Source: Hevea brasiliensis
Taxonomy: Eukaryota > Streptophyta > Magnoliopsida > Malpighiales > Euphorbiaceae
Length of the DNA: 64,000 nt
Assembly: GCF_030052815.1 (NCBI RefSeq)
Contig: NC_079496.1
Location: 82,573,652 to 82,637,651, forward strand
Direction: 5' to 3'
Part shown: positions 34,543-46,765 of the stretch, piece after piece
Layout of the letters: every line of letters begins with the position of its first letter
How positions within the stretch are numbered: the stretch's first letter is position 1
The notes under the pieces: generated by a model
What the model was told of the DNA's origin: nothing
What the model saw: only the letters and a program-made list of their open reading frames with translations
Database searches by the model: none
Position numbers and translations under genes: made by a program

Positions 34543-37500
34543 TGTCACACCTTACCCCTCTGTAAGGCATAACATGATCCCGTAGAATACCTAATGAACT
34601 ACCGAACTTCACCTACCGATAACTCATTAAGTACCCTACAAGGGATTTTAAAACAATTTTCTTATCTTTGACAAGTGGTGAGCATTTCTAATGAGTATTT
34701 AAAACATTTAGTTGAAATTAAAACTAATTAATATTTTTGGCCATTTTAGTTTTCCGCAAATTTGATAAAAATTTTGACAGAGTTTTCTCTGTATTTTGAG
34801 AAAACCGTTCTTCGAATACCTGTAAAAAGCACTTCTAAAAGATTTTCTCAACCACTACTTCGGTTTCACAATCAAACTCAATCAATTTATCAAAATTCAC
34901 AAGTTCAATAATTCTCAAAATACTGTCAATCAATATCATTCATATTTCATTAAAAACAAAATAATTTATACATAACCTTACAAATTTATATCAAAAGAAA
35001 CACAAACTAAACTTTATTACAAACTTCATACAAATTTGTGTACAAGCTGCTCAAGACCCATTTTTACATGTCCATACATTTATGTGCAATATATACATCA
35101 AAAGAAGTATTTACAGTTAGGGTATAAATTATACCAAGGCTTCAAATCGATGACTTCACACACCTCAAGACTCGATCTGCTGCTCCTCTAATCTCTCAGA
35201 TCTGCGACAAGAATAAAAGCTATCATTGAGTACTAAGACTCGATGGTGCACAATATACTAAAATAATCTTTATGCAAAACTTAAAGCACATTCATTCAAA
35301 AATTTGATTAAACATGAAAATTAAATACAATCATGCATTGTAAGATTTTACATGTAAACCAAGTTTATTTCAAAGTATCAAAACACATTTCATAAAACCC
35401 ACAGTTAAATCATGCCATTCGAAACAAATAGAATCTCAATAGCCAGAGGCTAAAGAGAAATCACATCACAAGGCTAGCTAGCTCAAATATATGGATATCC
35501 ATTCACATCCTCTTCTACTGGCACACCTCAACACTTCTCCAGAGAAGGAATCAAAATTCGAAACTAATTACCCCCACTAGTCGTGCTAGTGAGGTGTTCA
35601 AATATGTGGTCATGACACTGTGGTTTCAAAACTTATCTTAACAATTTGCTAAACATTTTCTTTTCAAATATACATAATAACTTTCAACAATTTAGATCAA
35701 CATCATAAGAATGTCATAATCCAATATTTCACATTATTTAAAATGATATGCAAAAGATGATTATAAAAGTATATGTTGTGCACAAACCTCAAACGAGTCG
35801 TCCTTTAGCCTCGACTCGGTTTCTCGGGTTCCTTCCCGATATTCTTTTCAACTGAAACACACAATTTTACAATGTTTCAGTACTAGAACTTAAAATAAAT
35901 CCAAAATAAACTTAACTTCACATTTAGCTAGCTCTAACGTGTTAAATTCGACGTTCTCGAAATTTTGTGTTTCGGGTCACTATTCACTGCACTATTCAAG
36001 TCAAATTATTGACTTTCTAAGGCTTAATAGGTATGGGAACTCCAACTTCACCCACATACCACATTTTGGTCACCAAACTTGTTGGTTTTGGTCATTTGTT
36101 TAAAGCTTAGGTCATTTTGGCAAAATTGCCAATTTTCGGTTTTGGTTTTCCGAAGTTGCACTATTCCATTGGTCGATCTACTGTTGGAATTTGACAAAAC
36201 TTCCTTCATAGAAAATGTTCCTTATTGTCTTAAGTGTATTCTCATTTTTGGATCACCTCAATCGGAGTTTTGTAGCTCAAGTTATGGCCAAAATAAGTTT
36301 ACTGTTCACGTGCACTGTTCATACTGCAATTTAGGTGCTGTCAGATTTTTGGTTCAACTTTGGTCAATTGTTTGATCAAGTTAAGTTCAAAATTTGGTCT
36401 CACTTTGTTCATATGAAATGTTGTACTATGTCTTAGGTTTCCATCGGTTCAAGAATCGCCTAAATCCGAGTTTTCTAGAGAGAGTTATAGCTATCCAAAC
36501 TTTGCTGCTCAACTAAAAATCTGCAGAATTTCAGTACAGAAATTTTAACTTTGCTCAATGATTTGAATGAGTTAATGGCCTAATTTGGGTTGGTGTTCTT
36601 CATGAAAGTTTTAGGTATATATCATATCTAATTGCTGGTAAAATTTCAGGTCAATTTGACCTACCTAGCTCGAGTTATGACCAAATGAACAGTTACTGTT
36701 CATTTAGTCAGTTTAGTGCAGTGGCAGCCTGCTATCAACTCACTTTGGTCAATTGTTTCACCAAGTTTTAGTCAGTTTTTGGCAATGGTTCCTTAATGAA
36801 AATTGTGCTCTTTTATGTCTATTTTCATCTCCAATTGGTGGCATATCCATTAGGCTTGTAAAATTTGAGTTTTGGTCCTTCAAAGTAGGTTTGGTCATGC
36901 TGCCAGCAGCATGACCATTAACCTACGAATTTGGTTTAATTTCCTACCATTCCCACACAATCCATTTGATCATAATTGACCATTATTTCACTTCAAAATA
37001 GGTCAAACATGCCATTTATGCATTTCTCCAAATTTTGGTTCACTAACCCTAACATTCAAACCCTAACTACTTCATCTCATGCATTTAACTCACTTGTTGA
37101 ATTCTAATTGCATACTTAGAAGTTATACACTCATTCACACTAAACAAATTCATAATTTGTATCAAAATAATCCATCCTCAAACCTAAACCCTAGCTGCCC
37201 ACACTTCTATTTGGTCCACCATGCTTGATTTTATTCACTTATTTGTTGCTTACAAATGTAACTTAGCTACTTAAATATAAATTCAAAGAGAGAATGAAGG
37301 AAGAGTACCAACCTTAAGTGAGCAGAATTTTTAGCTCTAATTCTTCAATTTCACTCCCTTTTTCCTTTTCTTTTCTTCTTCAAATGCTTCCCCAAGTGAA
37401 GTTTACAAGTTTTTATGAATTAATTTAGTGACAAAATAAGGTTAAGTGGGTGGAATCAAGCTTGTATCAAGCTTTCATGGGAGTTTTTTGGTGAGGGAGA

Positions 37501-38175
37501 GGAAGAGAGAATGGTTCACGTTTTTGATGAAGTCTTTTTCTTTTTTTTTTGTCTAATTTTGGCTTAAAGAAGACCACAAAAATCCCAAATAAATTAATTA
37601 ATTAATTAAGCCTTTATGACATCATTCATGATGTCATCACTTTGACTTTTCCATCTTTTTTTTTTTCTATTTATTTTTTTTCTATTAGTTCTTTAATTTA
37701 ATTCTCGATTCCAAAATTTTCTTTTCTTCGATTTTATTTGTGATTAGGTCGAGTCACTCTCGGGTCAATTGACCAAATTGCCCCTCGTAGTTCATCCTGG
37801 TTTGCAAATAATCCAATATTTCTTGGCTCCTGACCTAATTATTTGGTGACTTAATGATTATTTTTCGTGATTTTCTCTTTTCCACTGTGTCCATAAGGGT
37901 CCTAAGGACCGCAGCGTCACTTTTTACGGTTCGAAATTTGAGTTTAAAATGACTTCGCAGTCATTCCCGAGGTGGTCACTCATCGCTGTGACTCTCGGCT
38001 CGTTTAACCTCTTATGTTCCGTTTTTCTTATTTATAGTTAACTAATTAAACATTACTAATTATTTGTGTTTATGGCTTCTCATGTTGTCTTAAGTGTGGC
38101 TCTAATCTCTTTATTTGTCCTGATCGACAGGTCCAGACGATGAAATATACCAGCTATACCAATAGGGGTGTTACA
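34543..38175 (-). repeat. 3' LTR of N1 (family II)
   Basis: It starts TGTCACACCTTACCCC and ends GGGGTGTTACA. Landmarks in element sense: palindrome 37617-37636, donor-like AAG|GTTGGT at 37312, inverted repeat 36683-36705, and a degraded hairpin block near 35206-35240 where other LTRs have ACTCAGTGGTGCAC. The U3 end near 38120-38150 is garbled compared with the other LTR. Confidence 0.95.
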
Positions 38176-38190
38176 ATTCTCCCCCCCTTA
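38176..38190 (-). other. Polypurine tract of N1
   Basis: The minus strand has TTAAG, a G run and AGAAT before the LTR start TGTAACACC. Confidence 0.88.
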
Positions 38191-38221
38191 AATAAATTTC
38201 GTGTCGAAATTTTACCTGGTA

Positions 38222-38725
38222 TCAATCTCTGAATAGCTGTGGGTGTTGTCTCCTCATGTCCTCCTCTCGTTCCCAAGTAGCTTCTTGGCCCGAATGATGG
38301 TTCCATAGCACTTTTACCAACGATATCTGCTTATTCCGCAGCTGCTTCACCTCATGAGCCAGAATCTTTATGGGTTCTTCTTCATATGTGAGGTCTGGAT
38401 TCACTTCTATTTCCTCTACTGGTAGTACATGAGATGGGTCTGATCGATACCTCCTCAACATAGACACATGGAAGACATTATGTATCTTCTCCAACTCTGG
38501 AGGTAGTGCCAAACGATATGCCAAAGGACCCACTCTTTCCAGAACCTCATATGGCCCGATAAAACGAGGACTCAGTTTCCCCTTTCTGCCGAATCTCATA
38601 ATCCTCTTCCAAGGAGAAACCTTGAGGAAAACTTTCTCACCCACTGCATACTCAATATCCCTTCTCTTCAAATCAATGTAGGACTTCTGACGATCTGATG
38701 CAGTCTTAAGTCGATCTCGGATCAC
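38222..38725 (-). CDS. pol: Integrase C-terminal domain and chromodomain of N1 (167 aa)
   Basis: This frame ends at TGA (38222-38224), the natural end of pol. It begins with the MIRDRLKTASDRQKSYIDLK linker, then KVFLKVSPWKRIMRFGRKGK, GPYEVLERVG (GPY/F module, about residues 64-73) and HNVFHVSMLRRYRSDPSHVLP. The chromodomain follows from about residue 117 (PIKILAHEVKQLRNKQISLV, VLWNHHSGQEATWEREEDMR). It is separated from the upstream integrase frame by TAA, where element H and others read a Gln-Gln-Thr-Glu-Glu segment. Several CAG/CTG positions around the stop are also changed. In the family this part binds DNA and directs target-chromatin choice. Confidence 0.9.
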   Translation of the reverse strand: MIRDRLKTASDRQKSYIDLKRRDIEYAVGEKVFLKVSPWKRIMRFGRKGKLSPRFIGPYEVLERVGPLAYRLALPPELEKIHNVFHVSMLRRYRSDPSHVLPVEEIEVNPDLTYEEEPIKILAHEVKQLRNKQISLVKVLWNHHSGQEATWEREEDMRRQHPQLFRD

Positions 38726-38737
38726 CTTGATTTTCTC

Positions 38738-38980
38738 TTAAGTTTGTTGAACAATTTCGGGTCCAATCATCTTTCTTTCACCCACGTCATCCCAACACAA
38801 CGGGGTTCTACATTTTCTGCCATACAAAGCTTCATATGGAGGCATCCCAATGCTTGATTGATAGCTGTTGTTATAAGCAAACTCAATCAAAGGCAAGTGT
38901 GTATCCCAACTACCCTCAAACTCAATCACACAAGCCCGTAGCATGTCCTCCAAGATCTGAATTACCCTCTCGGTGGCCAT
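38738..38980 (-). CDS. pol: Integrase core, C-terminal part, of N1 (80 aa)
   Basis: The frame MATERVIQILEDMLRACVIE covers the end of the integrase catalytic core. The Glu of the TERVIQ segment is the position of the third residue of the DDE triad; related copies read QTDGQSERVI there. [39 protein letters not shown] and the QQT end follow, then TAA. The sequence just upstream (38975-39075) is scrambled at CTG/CAG motifs relative to element H, breaking the link to the preceding frame and removing the usual HPQTDGQ segment. This is part of one polyprotein, not a separate gene. Confidence 0.87.
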   Translation of the reverse strand: MATERVIQILEDMLRACVIEFEGSWDTHLPLIEFAYNNSYQSSIGMPPYEALYGRKCRTPLCWDDVGERKMIGPEIVQQT

Positions 38981-39063
38981 GCATGCGTGGGTGGAATGCG
39001 ATCTTGAAGTTCAATCTAGTTCCTAGGGCTCTCTCAAGACTACCCTAGAATCTAGAAGTGAAC

Positions 39064-40275
39064 CTAGGATCTCATGCGTCGATACGATGATACTGGCACT
39101 CCATGCAATCTCACAATCTCATCGATGTATAACTTGGCCAATCTTTCTAAACTGTAGTCCATCCGGACTGGCAGAAAATGAGCAGATTTAGTCAATCTGT
39201 CAACAATGACCCATACTGCATCATGACTCTTCTGTGTCCTCGGAAGTCCCATCACAAAATCCATCGTTATTCTCTCCCATTTCCACTCTGGTACTGGTAG
39301 TGGATGTAACAACCCAGCGGGTACTTGATGCTCTGCCTTTACTTGCTGACAAGTTAGGCATTTGGATACAAATTCTGCCACATTCCTTTTCATACCCATC
39401 CACCAGTAATGCTCCTTTAGCCCTCTATACATTTTTGTGCCACCAGGGTGCATGGCAAAAGGAGACTCATGCGCTTCCTTCAAAATGATCTGCCTCAAGT
39501 TGACATCATTAGGAACACATATTCTGCCCTGGTGTAGCAATAGACCATCATCTCTGATTGAGAATTCTGGTTTCTTGCCCTGTCGGACTTCTCCCATCAA
39601 CTTCTGATACTTCTGATCATTCTGAGCAGCCATTCTAATCTGATCAATCAATACTGGCTGTACATGCCATGCAACTGCTGCCTGCCCATCATCATTAATC
39701 TCTAAACTGGCATGTAATGATCTCAACTCATGTACCAAAGACAAAGGAGTAATTTGTAGATTTGCCATAGTCTTACGACTTAAGGCGTCAGCCACAACAT
39801 TAGCTTTCCCTGGCTGATAGTCTATCAGACAATCATAGTCTTTTATCAACTCTAACCATCTCCTCTGTCTCAAATTCAACTCTTTTTGGGTGCCCAAATA
39901 CTTCAAGCTCTTATGATCTGTATAGATGTAGCACTTCTCCCCATACAAATAATGCCTCCAGATCTTAAGAGCAAACACAATAGCTGCAAGCTCCAAATCA
40001 TGTGTTGGATAGTTCCTCTCATGCGGTTTTAGCTGGCGTGATGCATAGGCAATGACATTTCGATCTTGCATCAATACACAGCCTAACCCATTGTGAGAAG
40101 CGTCACTATATACTGTATATTCTTTACCTGGAGTAGGTAAGGTAAGGACTGGAGCTTCAGTCAAACATCTTTTCAATTCATCAAAACTCTGCTGGCATTT
40201 ATCCGTCCACTGAAATTTTACATCTTTTCTAAGCAGCTTGGTCAATGGAGATGCCAACATGGAGAATCCCTTCAC
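39064..40275 (-). CDS. pol: RNase H and integrase N-terminal half of N1 (403 aa)
   Basis: RNase H: YSDAS with catalytic Asp58, Glu95 in the DLELAAI motif, Asp120 in YTDHKS and Asp163 in the VADALSR motif. Integrase: zinc-binding HHCC with His269/His276 and Cys306/Cys309 (SKCLTCQ), then the catalytic core with first Asp339 ([10 protein letters not shown]) and [19 protein letters not shown]. The frame ends in a spurious VSSYRRMRS tail where the SDRD motif (second catalytic Asp) is expected, because of a lesion at a CTG motif near 39060-39085. Upstream it continues the RT frame of 40296-42764 after a one-base slip near 40355. RNase H removes the RNA template; integrase inserts the cDNA. Confidence 0.93.
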   Translation of the reverse strand: MKGFSMLASPLTKLLRKDVKFQWTDKCQQSFDELKRCLTEAPVLTLPTPGKEYTVYSDASHNGLGCVLMQDRNVIAYASRQLKPHERNYPTHDLELAAIVFALKIWRHYLYGEKCYIYTDHKSLKYLGTQKELNLRQRRWLELIKDYDCLIDYQPGKANVVADALSRKTMANLQITPLSLVHELRSLHASLEINDDGQAAVAWHVQPVLIDQIRMAAQNDQKYQKLMGEVRQGKKPEFSIRDDGLLLHQGRICVPNDVNLRQIILKEAHESPFAMHPGGTKMYRGLKEHYWWMGMKRNVAEFVSKCLTCQQVKAEHQVPAGLLHPLPVPEWKWERITMDFVMGLPRTQKSHDAVWVIVDRLTKSAHFLPVRMDYSLERLAKLYIDEIVRLHGVPVSSYRRMRS

Positions 40276-40295
40276 AAATCGACGGTAGTATCCAG

Positions 40296-42764
40296 CTAAA
40301 CCCAGAAAACTACGAATCTCTGTGACATTTCTGGGTGGCCTCCAATTGGGGCGACTTCAATCTTACTTGGATCTACCTTGATGCCCTCTTCTGATACTAC
40401 ATGCCCCAAGAAAGATATTTCTTTCAGCCAAAATTCACACTTCGACAATTTGGCATATAGCTGTTTCTCCCTCAAAGTCTGCAGTACAATCCGCAGATGT
40501 CTATCATGCTCTTCTGCATTCCTCGAATAGACCAATATATCATCTATGAATACCACAACAAACTGGTCGAGGTATGGTCTGAAGATAGTGTTCATCAGAT
40601 CCATAAAAGCAGCCGGAGCATTAGTTAACCCGAATGGCATAACTAGGAACTCATAATGGCCATAGCGGGTTCTGAAGGCAGTTTTAGAAATACTTTGCTC
40701 TTGTACTTTCAGCTGATAATAACCTGATCTCAGGTCAATTTTGGAGAACACAGCTGCACCCCTCAACTGATCAAACAAGTCATCAATGCGGGGTAATGGA
40801 TATCTATTCTTTATTGTCACCTTATTCAACTGCCGATAATCAATGCATAACCGGAGAGTGCCATCCTTCTTCTTTACAAACAATACTGGCGCTCCCCAAG
40901 GTGACACACTAGGGCGGATGAAGCCCTTGTCAAGCAGTTCTTGCAACTGCACTTTCAACTCTTTCAATTCTGCAGGTGCCATTCTATATGGCGTTATGGA
41001 GATTGGGTCCACACCAGGCATAACATTAATCTCAAATTGCACCTCTCTTTCTGGAGGTAATCCTGGCAGTTCATCAGGAAACACATCCGGAAAGTCACAT
41101 ATCGTAGGGATGTCCCTTAGTGCTGGACTCCCCACTTGGGTGTCTATCACATGTGCCAAGTATGCTTCACACCCCTTTCTGATCATTCTTCTGGCTAGTG
41201 CAGCCGAAATGATGTTTGATGGCAGTAAATGCCTCTCCCCATGTATTACCACATCACCGTACAAAGGGAGACCAAAAGTGACTGTCTTCAGTCTACAGTC
41301 AATCATGGCGTGATGCCTGGCTAACCAATCCATGCCCAAGATGATATCATACTCTCTGAAGGGCATTTCAATCAAGTCTGACAGGAAAACATGTCCTTGG
41401 ATCACCAAAGGACAGTCTCTATAGATTCTGTTGACCCGGACCTCTTGTCCTAACGGACTAGTTACTAGCACTTCAAAACCCATTTGCACACATGGAACAG
41501 CAAGTGAACAAACTATGCTAGCACTAACATATGAATGGGTTGAACCCGGATCAAATAATACAAATACTTCTTGATCAGAGATAGAGAATGTACCAGCTAC
41601 CACATCGGAAGTCTCAGCCTCTTCTCGCTGTCTCATCGTGTAGACTCTGGCTGACGCACTTCCTTGTGCAGACTGACCAACTGTGCCCTGACTGCCTGAA
41701 GCAGTGCCTCTACCTCTGCCTCTTCCTCTGCCAAATGACTGTGAACCTCTGGGAGCAGGACTCTGAATAGATCCCTCGGCAGTAGTAGGAGCTGGACCAT
41801 ATCTCGGAGCACTAGTACAATCTTTAGCTATATGGCCCTTGCCTCCACAGTTAAAGCAGGCTCCAGTGGCCCAATAACATTCCCCCCCATGAATCTTGCC
41901 ACAAGTCTCACAGGGGCGGGCAGAATGTGAACCCCTGCTCGACTGCTGACCAGACCTAGGGGGTCTCTGACCAGAAAATCTGCCTCTGCCAAATCTGCCA
42001 CCTCGACCCCTGCTGGGTCCACTAAACTTCTTTTTCTTTCCGGAGGTAGCACCAGAACTCTGCTCAACTGATTTTTCCCCCTTGTCTTTTTCTAATTTCT
42101 CGACTTTTTCCTTCACTGGGTTTGCTTCTGCTTCAACTCTCTCCAGTTCAAGTGCTTGAGACATAAGTTCTGAGAAGTTGCTGTGTCGAAATCCTACAAC
42201 TTGCATCCGTATGCTGGGCTTCAAACCCGTCTCAAATCTCTTGCATCTTGCTTTACTGGTAGTAAGGAGACTCTCCGCATAGTGACTCAGGCGGGAGAAC
42301 TCCCTCTCATACTCTGCCACTGATCTATTCCCTTGTTTTAGACTCAAAAACTCTTGCAATTTCTGATCAACATATGCGTCTGGGATGTATTTCTGTCTGA
42401 ACTCTCTGATAAAGTCATCCCAGGTTAGCACTGGTGGTTCAGCCAAGCTGTGGGGGATGGTCTTCCACCAGTCATACGCATCCCCTTGCAGTAGAGACAC
42501 AGAATACTCAAACTTTAATTCATCTTGGCAGTGCAGCTTCTTAAATACTCTGTCCATTCTTTCAAGCCATTGCTCTGCCTCAAGTGGGTCTACTGTACCC
42601 TTAAATTCTGCAGCCCCATACTTCAATAATTTATCATATTGTCTGGCTGGAGGCAGTGGTTGTGCCACAGGTGGTTGGGGTGGAGCTTGAGCAGGCATAC
42701 CCCCAGCCATTTGTTGAAACATTGCCGCTATCTGCTGTGCGAACTGTGCAGGAATTTGCGGCAT
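40296..42764 (-). CDS. gag-pol: Gag, protease and reverse transcriptase of N1 (822 aa open)
   Basis: The longest open frame in the window. Gag domain roughly residues 40-215 ([42 protein letters not shown]). A basic Arg-Gly-rich stretch and a CETC...GEC motif precede the CCHC knuckle C303-C306-H311-C316. The protease has DPGS at 405-408 and [13 protein letters not shown] runs from about 590 to 805 with [12 protein letters not shown], Asp677 in [20 protein letters not shown] and catalytic Asp741-Asp742. The probable true start is ATG 42865 ([20 protein letters not shown]), joined through a frameshift near 42775. The C-terminal tail after KIEVAP is out of frame because GGACAGC of sister copies reads one base short (near 40355). 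A single fused polyprotein is expected. Confidence 0.95.
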   Translation of the reverse strand: MPQIPAQFAQQIAAMFQQMAGGMPAQAPPQPPVAQPLPPARQYDKLLKYGAAEFKGTVDPLEAEQWLERMDRVFKKLHCQDELKFEYSVSLLQGDAYDWWKTIPHSLAEPPVLTWDDFIREFRQKYIPDAYVDQKLQEFLSLKQGNRSVAEYEREFSRLSHYAESLLTTSKARCKRFETGLKPSIRMQVVGFRHSNFSELMSQALELERVEAEANPVKEKVEKLEKDKGEKSVEQSSGATSGKKKKFSGPSRGRGGRFGRGRFSGQRPPRSGQQSSRGSHSARPCETCGKIHGGECYWATGACFNCGGKGHIAKDCTSAPRYGPAPTTAEGSIQSPAPRGSQSFGRGRGRGRGTASGSQGTVGQSAQGSASARVYTMRQREEAETSDVVAGTFSISDQEVFVLFDPGSTHSYVSASIVCSLAVPCVQMGFEVLVTSPLGQEVRVNRIYRDCPLVIQGHVFLSDLIEMPFREYDIILGMDWLARHHAMIDCRLKTVTFGLPLYGDVVIHGERHLLPSNIISAALARRMIRKGCEAYLAHVIDTQVGSPALRDIPTICDFPDVFPDELPGLPPEREVQFEINVMPGVDPISITPYRMAPAELKELKVQLQELLDKGFIRPSVSPWGAPVLFVKKKDGTLRLCIDYRQLNKVTIKNRYPLPRIDDLFDQLRGAAVFSKIDLRSGYYQLKVQEQSISKTAFRTRYGHYEFLVMPFGLTNAPAAFMDLMNTIFRPYLDQFVVVFIDDILVYSRNAEEHDRHLRIVLQTLREKQLYAKLSKCEFWLKEISFLGHVVSEEGIKVDPSKIEVAPIGGHPEMSQRFVVFWV

Positions 42765-43034
42765 TTGTGGGGCTGTCTTGACCCACTGACATTCGGTAAA
42801 GCTGGGGCTTCCCCTTGTGCCTCAGCTTCAACAGACTGCTCAACTGAGCGATCCCCTTCTTCCATTTCAGGCTGAAGTTAGGGTATCTCCTGAACAAGTA
42901 ACACAAGGAGATTTCCCTCCGTTAGTTCATATTCATGATGTAATGCACTGTATGTAACAAATATGGACATTGAGCAGTTGTACTTAACAAAGAAAAGACA
43001 CAAATTCACAATTGAAAACATAATTCAAAAACTT

Positions 43035-43046
43035 GCTCTGATACCA
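43035..43046 (-). other. Primer-binding site of N1 (initiator tRNA-Met)
   Basis: The minus strand reads TGGTATCAGAGC, eight bases inside the 5' LTR boundary. Confidence 0.94.
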
Positions 43047-43054
43047 CTAAAACA

Positions 43055-46000
43055 TGTCACACCTTACCCCTCTGTAAGGCATAACATGATCCCGTAGAAT
43101 ACCTAATAAACTACCGAACTTCACCTACCGATAACTCATTAAGTACCCTACAAGGGATTTTAAAACAATTTTCTTATCTTTGACAAGTGGTGAGCATTTC
43201 TAATGAGTATTTAAAACATTTAGTTGAAATTAAAACTAATTAATATTTTTGGCCATTTTAGTTTTCCGCAAATTTGATAAAAATTTTGACAGAGTTTCCT
43301 CTGTATTTTGAGAAAACCGTTCTTCGAATACCTGTAAAAAGCACTTCTAAAAGATTTTCTCAACCACTACTTCGGTTTCACAATCAAACTCAATCAATTT
43401 ATCAAAATTCACAAGTTCAATAATTCTCAAAATACTGTCAATCAATATCATTCATATTTCATTAAAAACAAAATAATTTATACATAACCTTACAAATTTA
43501 TATCAAAAGAAACACAAACTAAACTTTATTACAAACTTCATACAAATTTGTGTACAAGCTGCTCAAGACCCATTTTTACATGTCCATACATTTATGTGCA
43601 ATATATACATCAAAAGAAGTATTTACGCTAGGGTATAAATTATACCCAAGGCTTCAAACTGATGACTTCACACACCTCAAGACTCGATCTGCTGCTCCTC
43701 TAATCTCTCAGACTGCGATAAAGAATAAAGCTATCACGAGTACTAAGACTCGATGGTGCACAATATACTAAAATAATCTTTATGCAAAACTTAAAGCACA
43801 TTCATTCAAAATTTGATTAAACTTGAAAATTAAATACAATCATGGTTTGTTAGTTTTTACATGTATACAAAGTTTATTTCAAAGTATCAAAACACATTTC
43901 ATAAAACCCACGCTTAAATCATGCCATTGAAACAAATAGAATCTCAATAGCCGGAGGCTAAAGAGAAATCACATCACAAGGCTAGCTAGCTCAAATATAT
44001 GGATATCCATTCACATCCTCTTCTCTTGGCACACCTCAACACTTCTCCGGAGAAGGAATCAAAATTGAAACTAATTACCCCCACTAGTCGTGCTAGTGAG
44101 GTGTTCAAATATGTGGTCATGACACTGTGGTTTCAAAACTTATCTTAACAATTTGCTAAACATTTTCTTTTCAAATATACATAATAACTTTCAACAATTT
44201 AGATCAACATCATAAGAATGTCATAATCCAATATTTCACATTATTTAAAATGATATGCAAAAGATGATTATAAAAGTATATGTTGTGCACAAACCTCAAA
44301 CAGTCGTCCTTTAGCCTCGACTCGGTTTCTCAGTTCCTTCGATATTCTTTTCAACTGAAACACACAATTTTACAATGTTTCAGTACTAGAACTTAAAATA
44401 AATCCAAAATAAACTTAACTTCACATTTAGCTAGCTCTAACGTGTTAAATTCGACGTTCTCGAAATTTTGTGTTTCGGGTCACTATTCACTGCACTATTC
44501 AAGTCAAATTATTGACTTTCTAAGGCTTAATAGGTATGGGAACTCCAACTTCACCCACATACCACATTTTGGTCACCAAACTTGTTGGTTTTGGTCATTT
44601 GTTTAAAGCTTAGGTCATTTTGGCAAAATTGCCAATTTTCGGTTTTGGTTTTCCGAAGTTGCACTATTCCATTGGTCGATCTACTGTTGGAATTTGACAA
44701 AACTTCCTTCATAGAAAATGTTCCTTATTATCTTAAGTGTATTCTCATTTTTGGATCACCTCAATCGGAGTTTTGTAGCTCAAGTTATGGCCAAAATAAG
44801 TTTACTGTTCACGTGCACTGTTCATACTGCAATTTAGGTGCTGTCAGATTTTTGGTTCAACTTTGGTCAATTGTTTGATCAAGTTAAGTTCAAAATTTGG
44901 TCTCACTTTGTTCATATGAAATGTTGTACTATGTCTTAGGTTTCCATCGGTTCAAGAATCGCCTAAATCCGAGTTTTCTAGAGAGAGTTATAGCTATCCA
45001 AACTTTGCTGCTCAACTAAAAATCTGCAGAATTTCAGTACAGAAATTTTAACTTTGCTCAATGATTTGAATGAGTTAATGGCCTAATTTGGGTTGGTGTT
45101 CTTCATGAAAGTTTTAGGTATATATCATATCTAATTGCTGGTAAAATTTCAGGTCAATTTGACCTACCTAGCTCGAGTTATGACCAAATGAACAGTTACT
45201 GTTCATTTAGTCAGTTAGTGCAGTGGCAGCCTGCTATCAACTCACTTTGGTCAATTGTTTCACCAAGTTTTAGTCAGTTTTGGCAATGGTTCCTTAATGA
45301 AAATTGTGCTCTTTTATGTCTATTTTCATCTCCAATTGGTGGCATATCCATTAGGCTTGTAAAATTTGAGTTTTGGTCCTTCAAAGTAGGTTTGGTCATG
45401 CTGCCAGCAGCATGACCATTAACCTACGAATTTGGTTTAATTTCCTACCATTCCCACACAATCCATTTGATCATAATTGACCATTATTTCACTTCATAAT
45501 AGGTCAAACATGCCATTTATGCATTTCTCCAAATTTTGGTTCACTAACCCTAACATTCAAACCCTAACTACTTCATCTCATGCATTTAACTCACTTGTTG
45601 AATTCTAATTGCATACTTAGAAGTTATACACTCATTCACACTAAACAAATTCATAATTTGTATCAAAATAATCCATCCTCAAACCTAAACCCTAGCTGCC
45701 CACACTTCTATTTGGTCCACCATGCTTGATTTTATTCACTTATTTGTTGCTTACAAATGTAACTTAGCTACTTAAATATAAATTCAAAGAGAGAATGAAG
45801 GAAGAGTACCAACCTTAAGTGAGCAGAATTTTTAGCTCTAATTCTTCAATTTCACTCCCTTTTTCCTTTTCTTTTCTTCTTCAAATGCTTCCCCAAGTGA
45901 AGTTTACAAGTTTTTATGAATTAATTTAGTGACAAAATAAGGTTAAGTGGGTGGAATCAAGCTTGTATCAAGCTTTCATGGGAGTTTTTGGTGAGGAGAG

Positions 46001-46687
46001 GAAGAGAGAATGGTTCACGTTTTTGATGAAGTCTTTTTCTTTTTTTGTCTAATTTTGGCTTAAAGAAGACCACAAAAATCCCAAATAAATTAATTAATTA
46101 ATTAAGCCTTTATGACATCATTCATGATGTCATCACTTTGACTTTTCCATCTTTTTTTTTTTCTATTTATTTTTTTTCTATTAGTTCTTTAATTTAATTC
46201 TCGATTCCAAAATTTTCTTTTCTTCGATTTTATTTGACAGTTAGGTCAGGAGTCAGCTCTCGGGGTCAATTGACCAAATTGCCCCTCGCCGGTTCATCCC
46301 GGTTTGCAAATAATCCAATATTTCTTCCGGCTCCCTGACCTAATTATTTGGTGACTTAATGATTATTTTTCGTGATTTTCTCTTTTCCACTTTGTGTCCA
46401 TAAGGGTCCTAAGGACCTGACGTCACTTTTTACAGTTCGAAATTTGAGTTTAAAATGACTTCGCAGTCATTCCCGAGGTGGTCACTCATCGCTGTGACTC
46501 TCGGCTCGTTTAACCTCTTATGTTCCGTTTTTCTTATTTATAGTTAACTAATTAAACATTACTAATTATTTGTGTTTATGGCTTCTCATGTTGTCTTAAG
46601 TGTGGCTCTAATCTCTTTATTTGTCCGGACCGACACCGGTCACCGGAACAGTGAAATATACCAGGCTATACCAATAGGGGTGTTACA
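43055..46687 (-). repeat. 5' LTR of N1 (family II)
   Basis: Same ends and length as the 3' LTR, and near-identical. Its U3 end is the better-preserved copy (intact GGTCACCGGAACAGTG segment near 46640), whereas its middle (43620-43740) carries its own lesions at CAG/CTG positions. It contains no gene. Confidence 0.95.
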
Positions 46688-46765
46688 CGTAGCATGTCTA
46701 CCAAGATCTAAATTACCCTCTCAGATTGGCCATCTGTCTGTGGGTGGAATGCAGTACTGAAGTTC
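46688..46765 (-). pseudogene. pol: 78-bp island of element H integrase between N1 and N2
   Basis: It reads in element sense as NFSTAFHPQTDGQSERVI, then a stop and ILVDMLR. This is the segment of the integrase core that carries the DDE glutamate (Glu of QSERVI). It begins with N1's target duplication CGTAG (46688-46692) and ends with AGTTC (46761-46765) before N2. The in-frame TAG is at a CAG in related copies. It joins 34542 on one side and 58872 on the other, proving that both flanks belong to one older element. Confidence 0.88.

Larger units (their letters stand above)
34543..46687 (-). mobile_element. Element N1: complete Tekay-type Ty3/Gypsy retrotransposon
   Basis: A 12,145-bp element with two LTRs of 3633 bp (34543-38175 and 43055-46687), polypurine tract, full gag-pol and PBS, flanked by a perfect 5-bp duplication CGTAG (34538-34542, 46688-46692). 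The LTRs differ by only a few substitutions over long stretches, so the insertion is recent. Most differences are small lesions at CAG/CTG motifs. Its reading frame is broken at a few places, several of which fall on such motifs. It may be intact in the real genome. Confidence 0.96.

Noticed and set aside
40843..41313. 156-codon plus-strand frame
   Set aside because: Antisense shadow of N1's protease-RT linker; similar shadows recur at 53034 and 60698 over the same domain.
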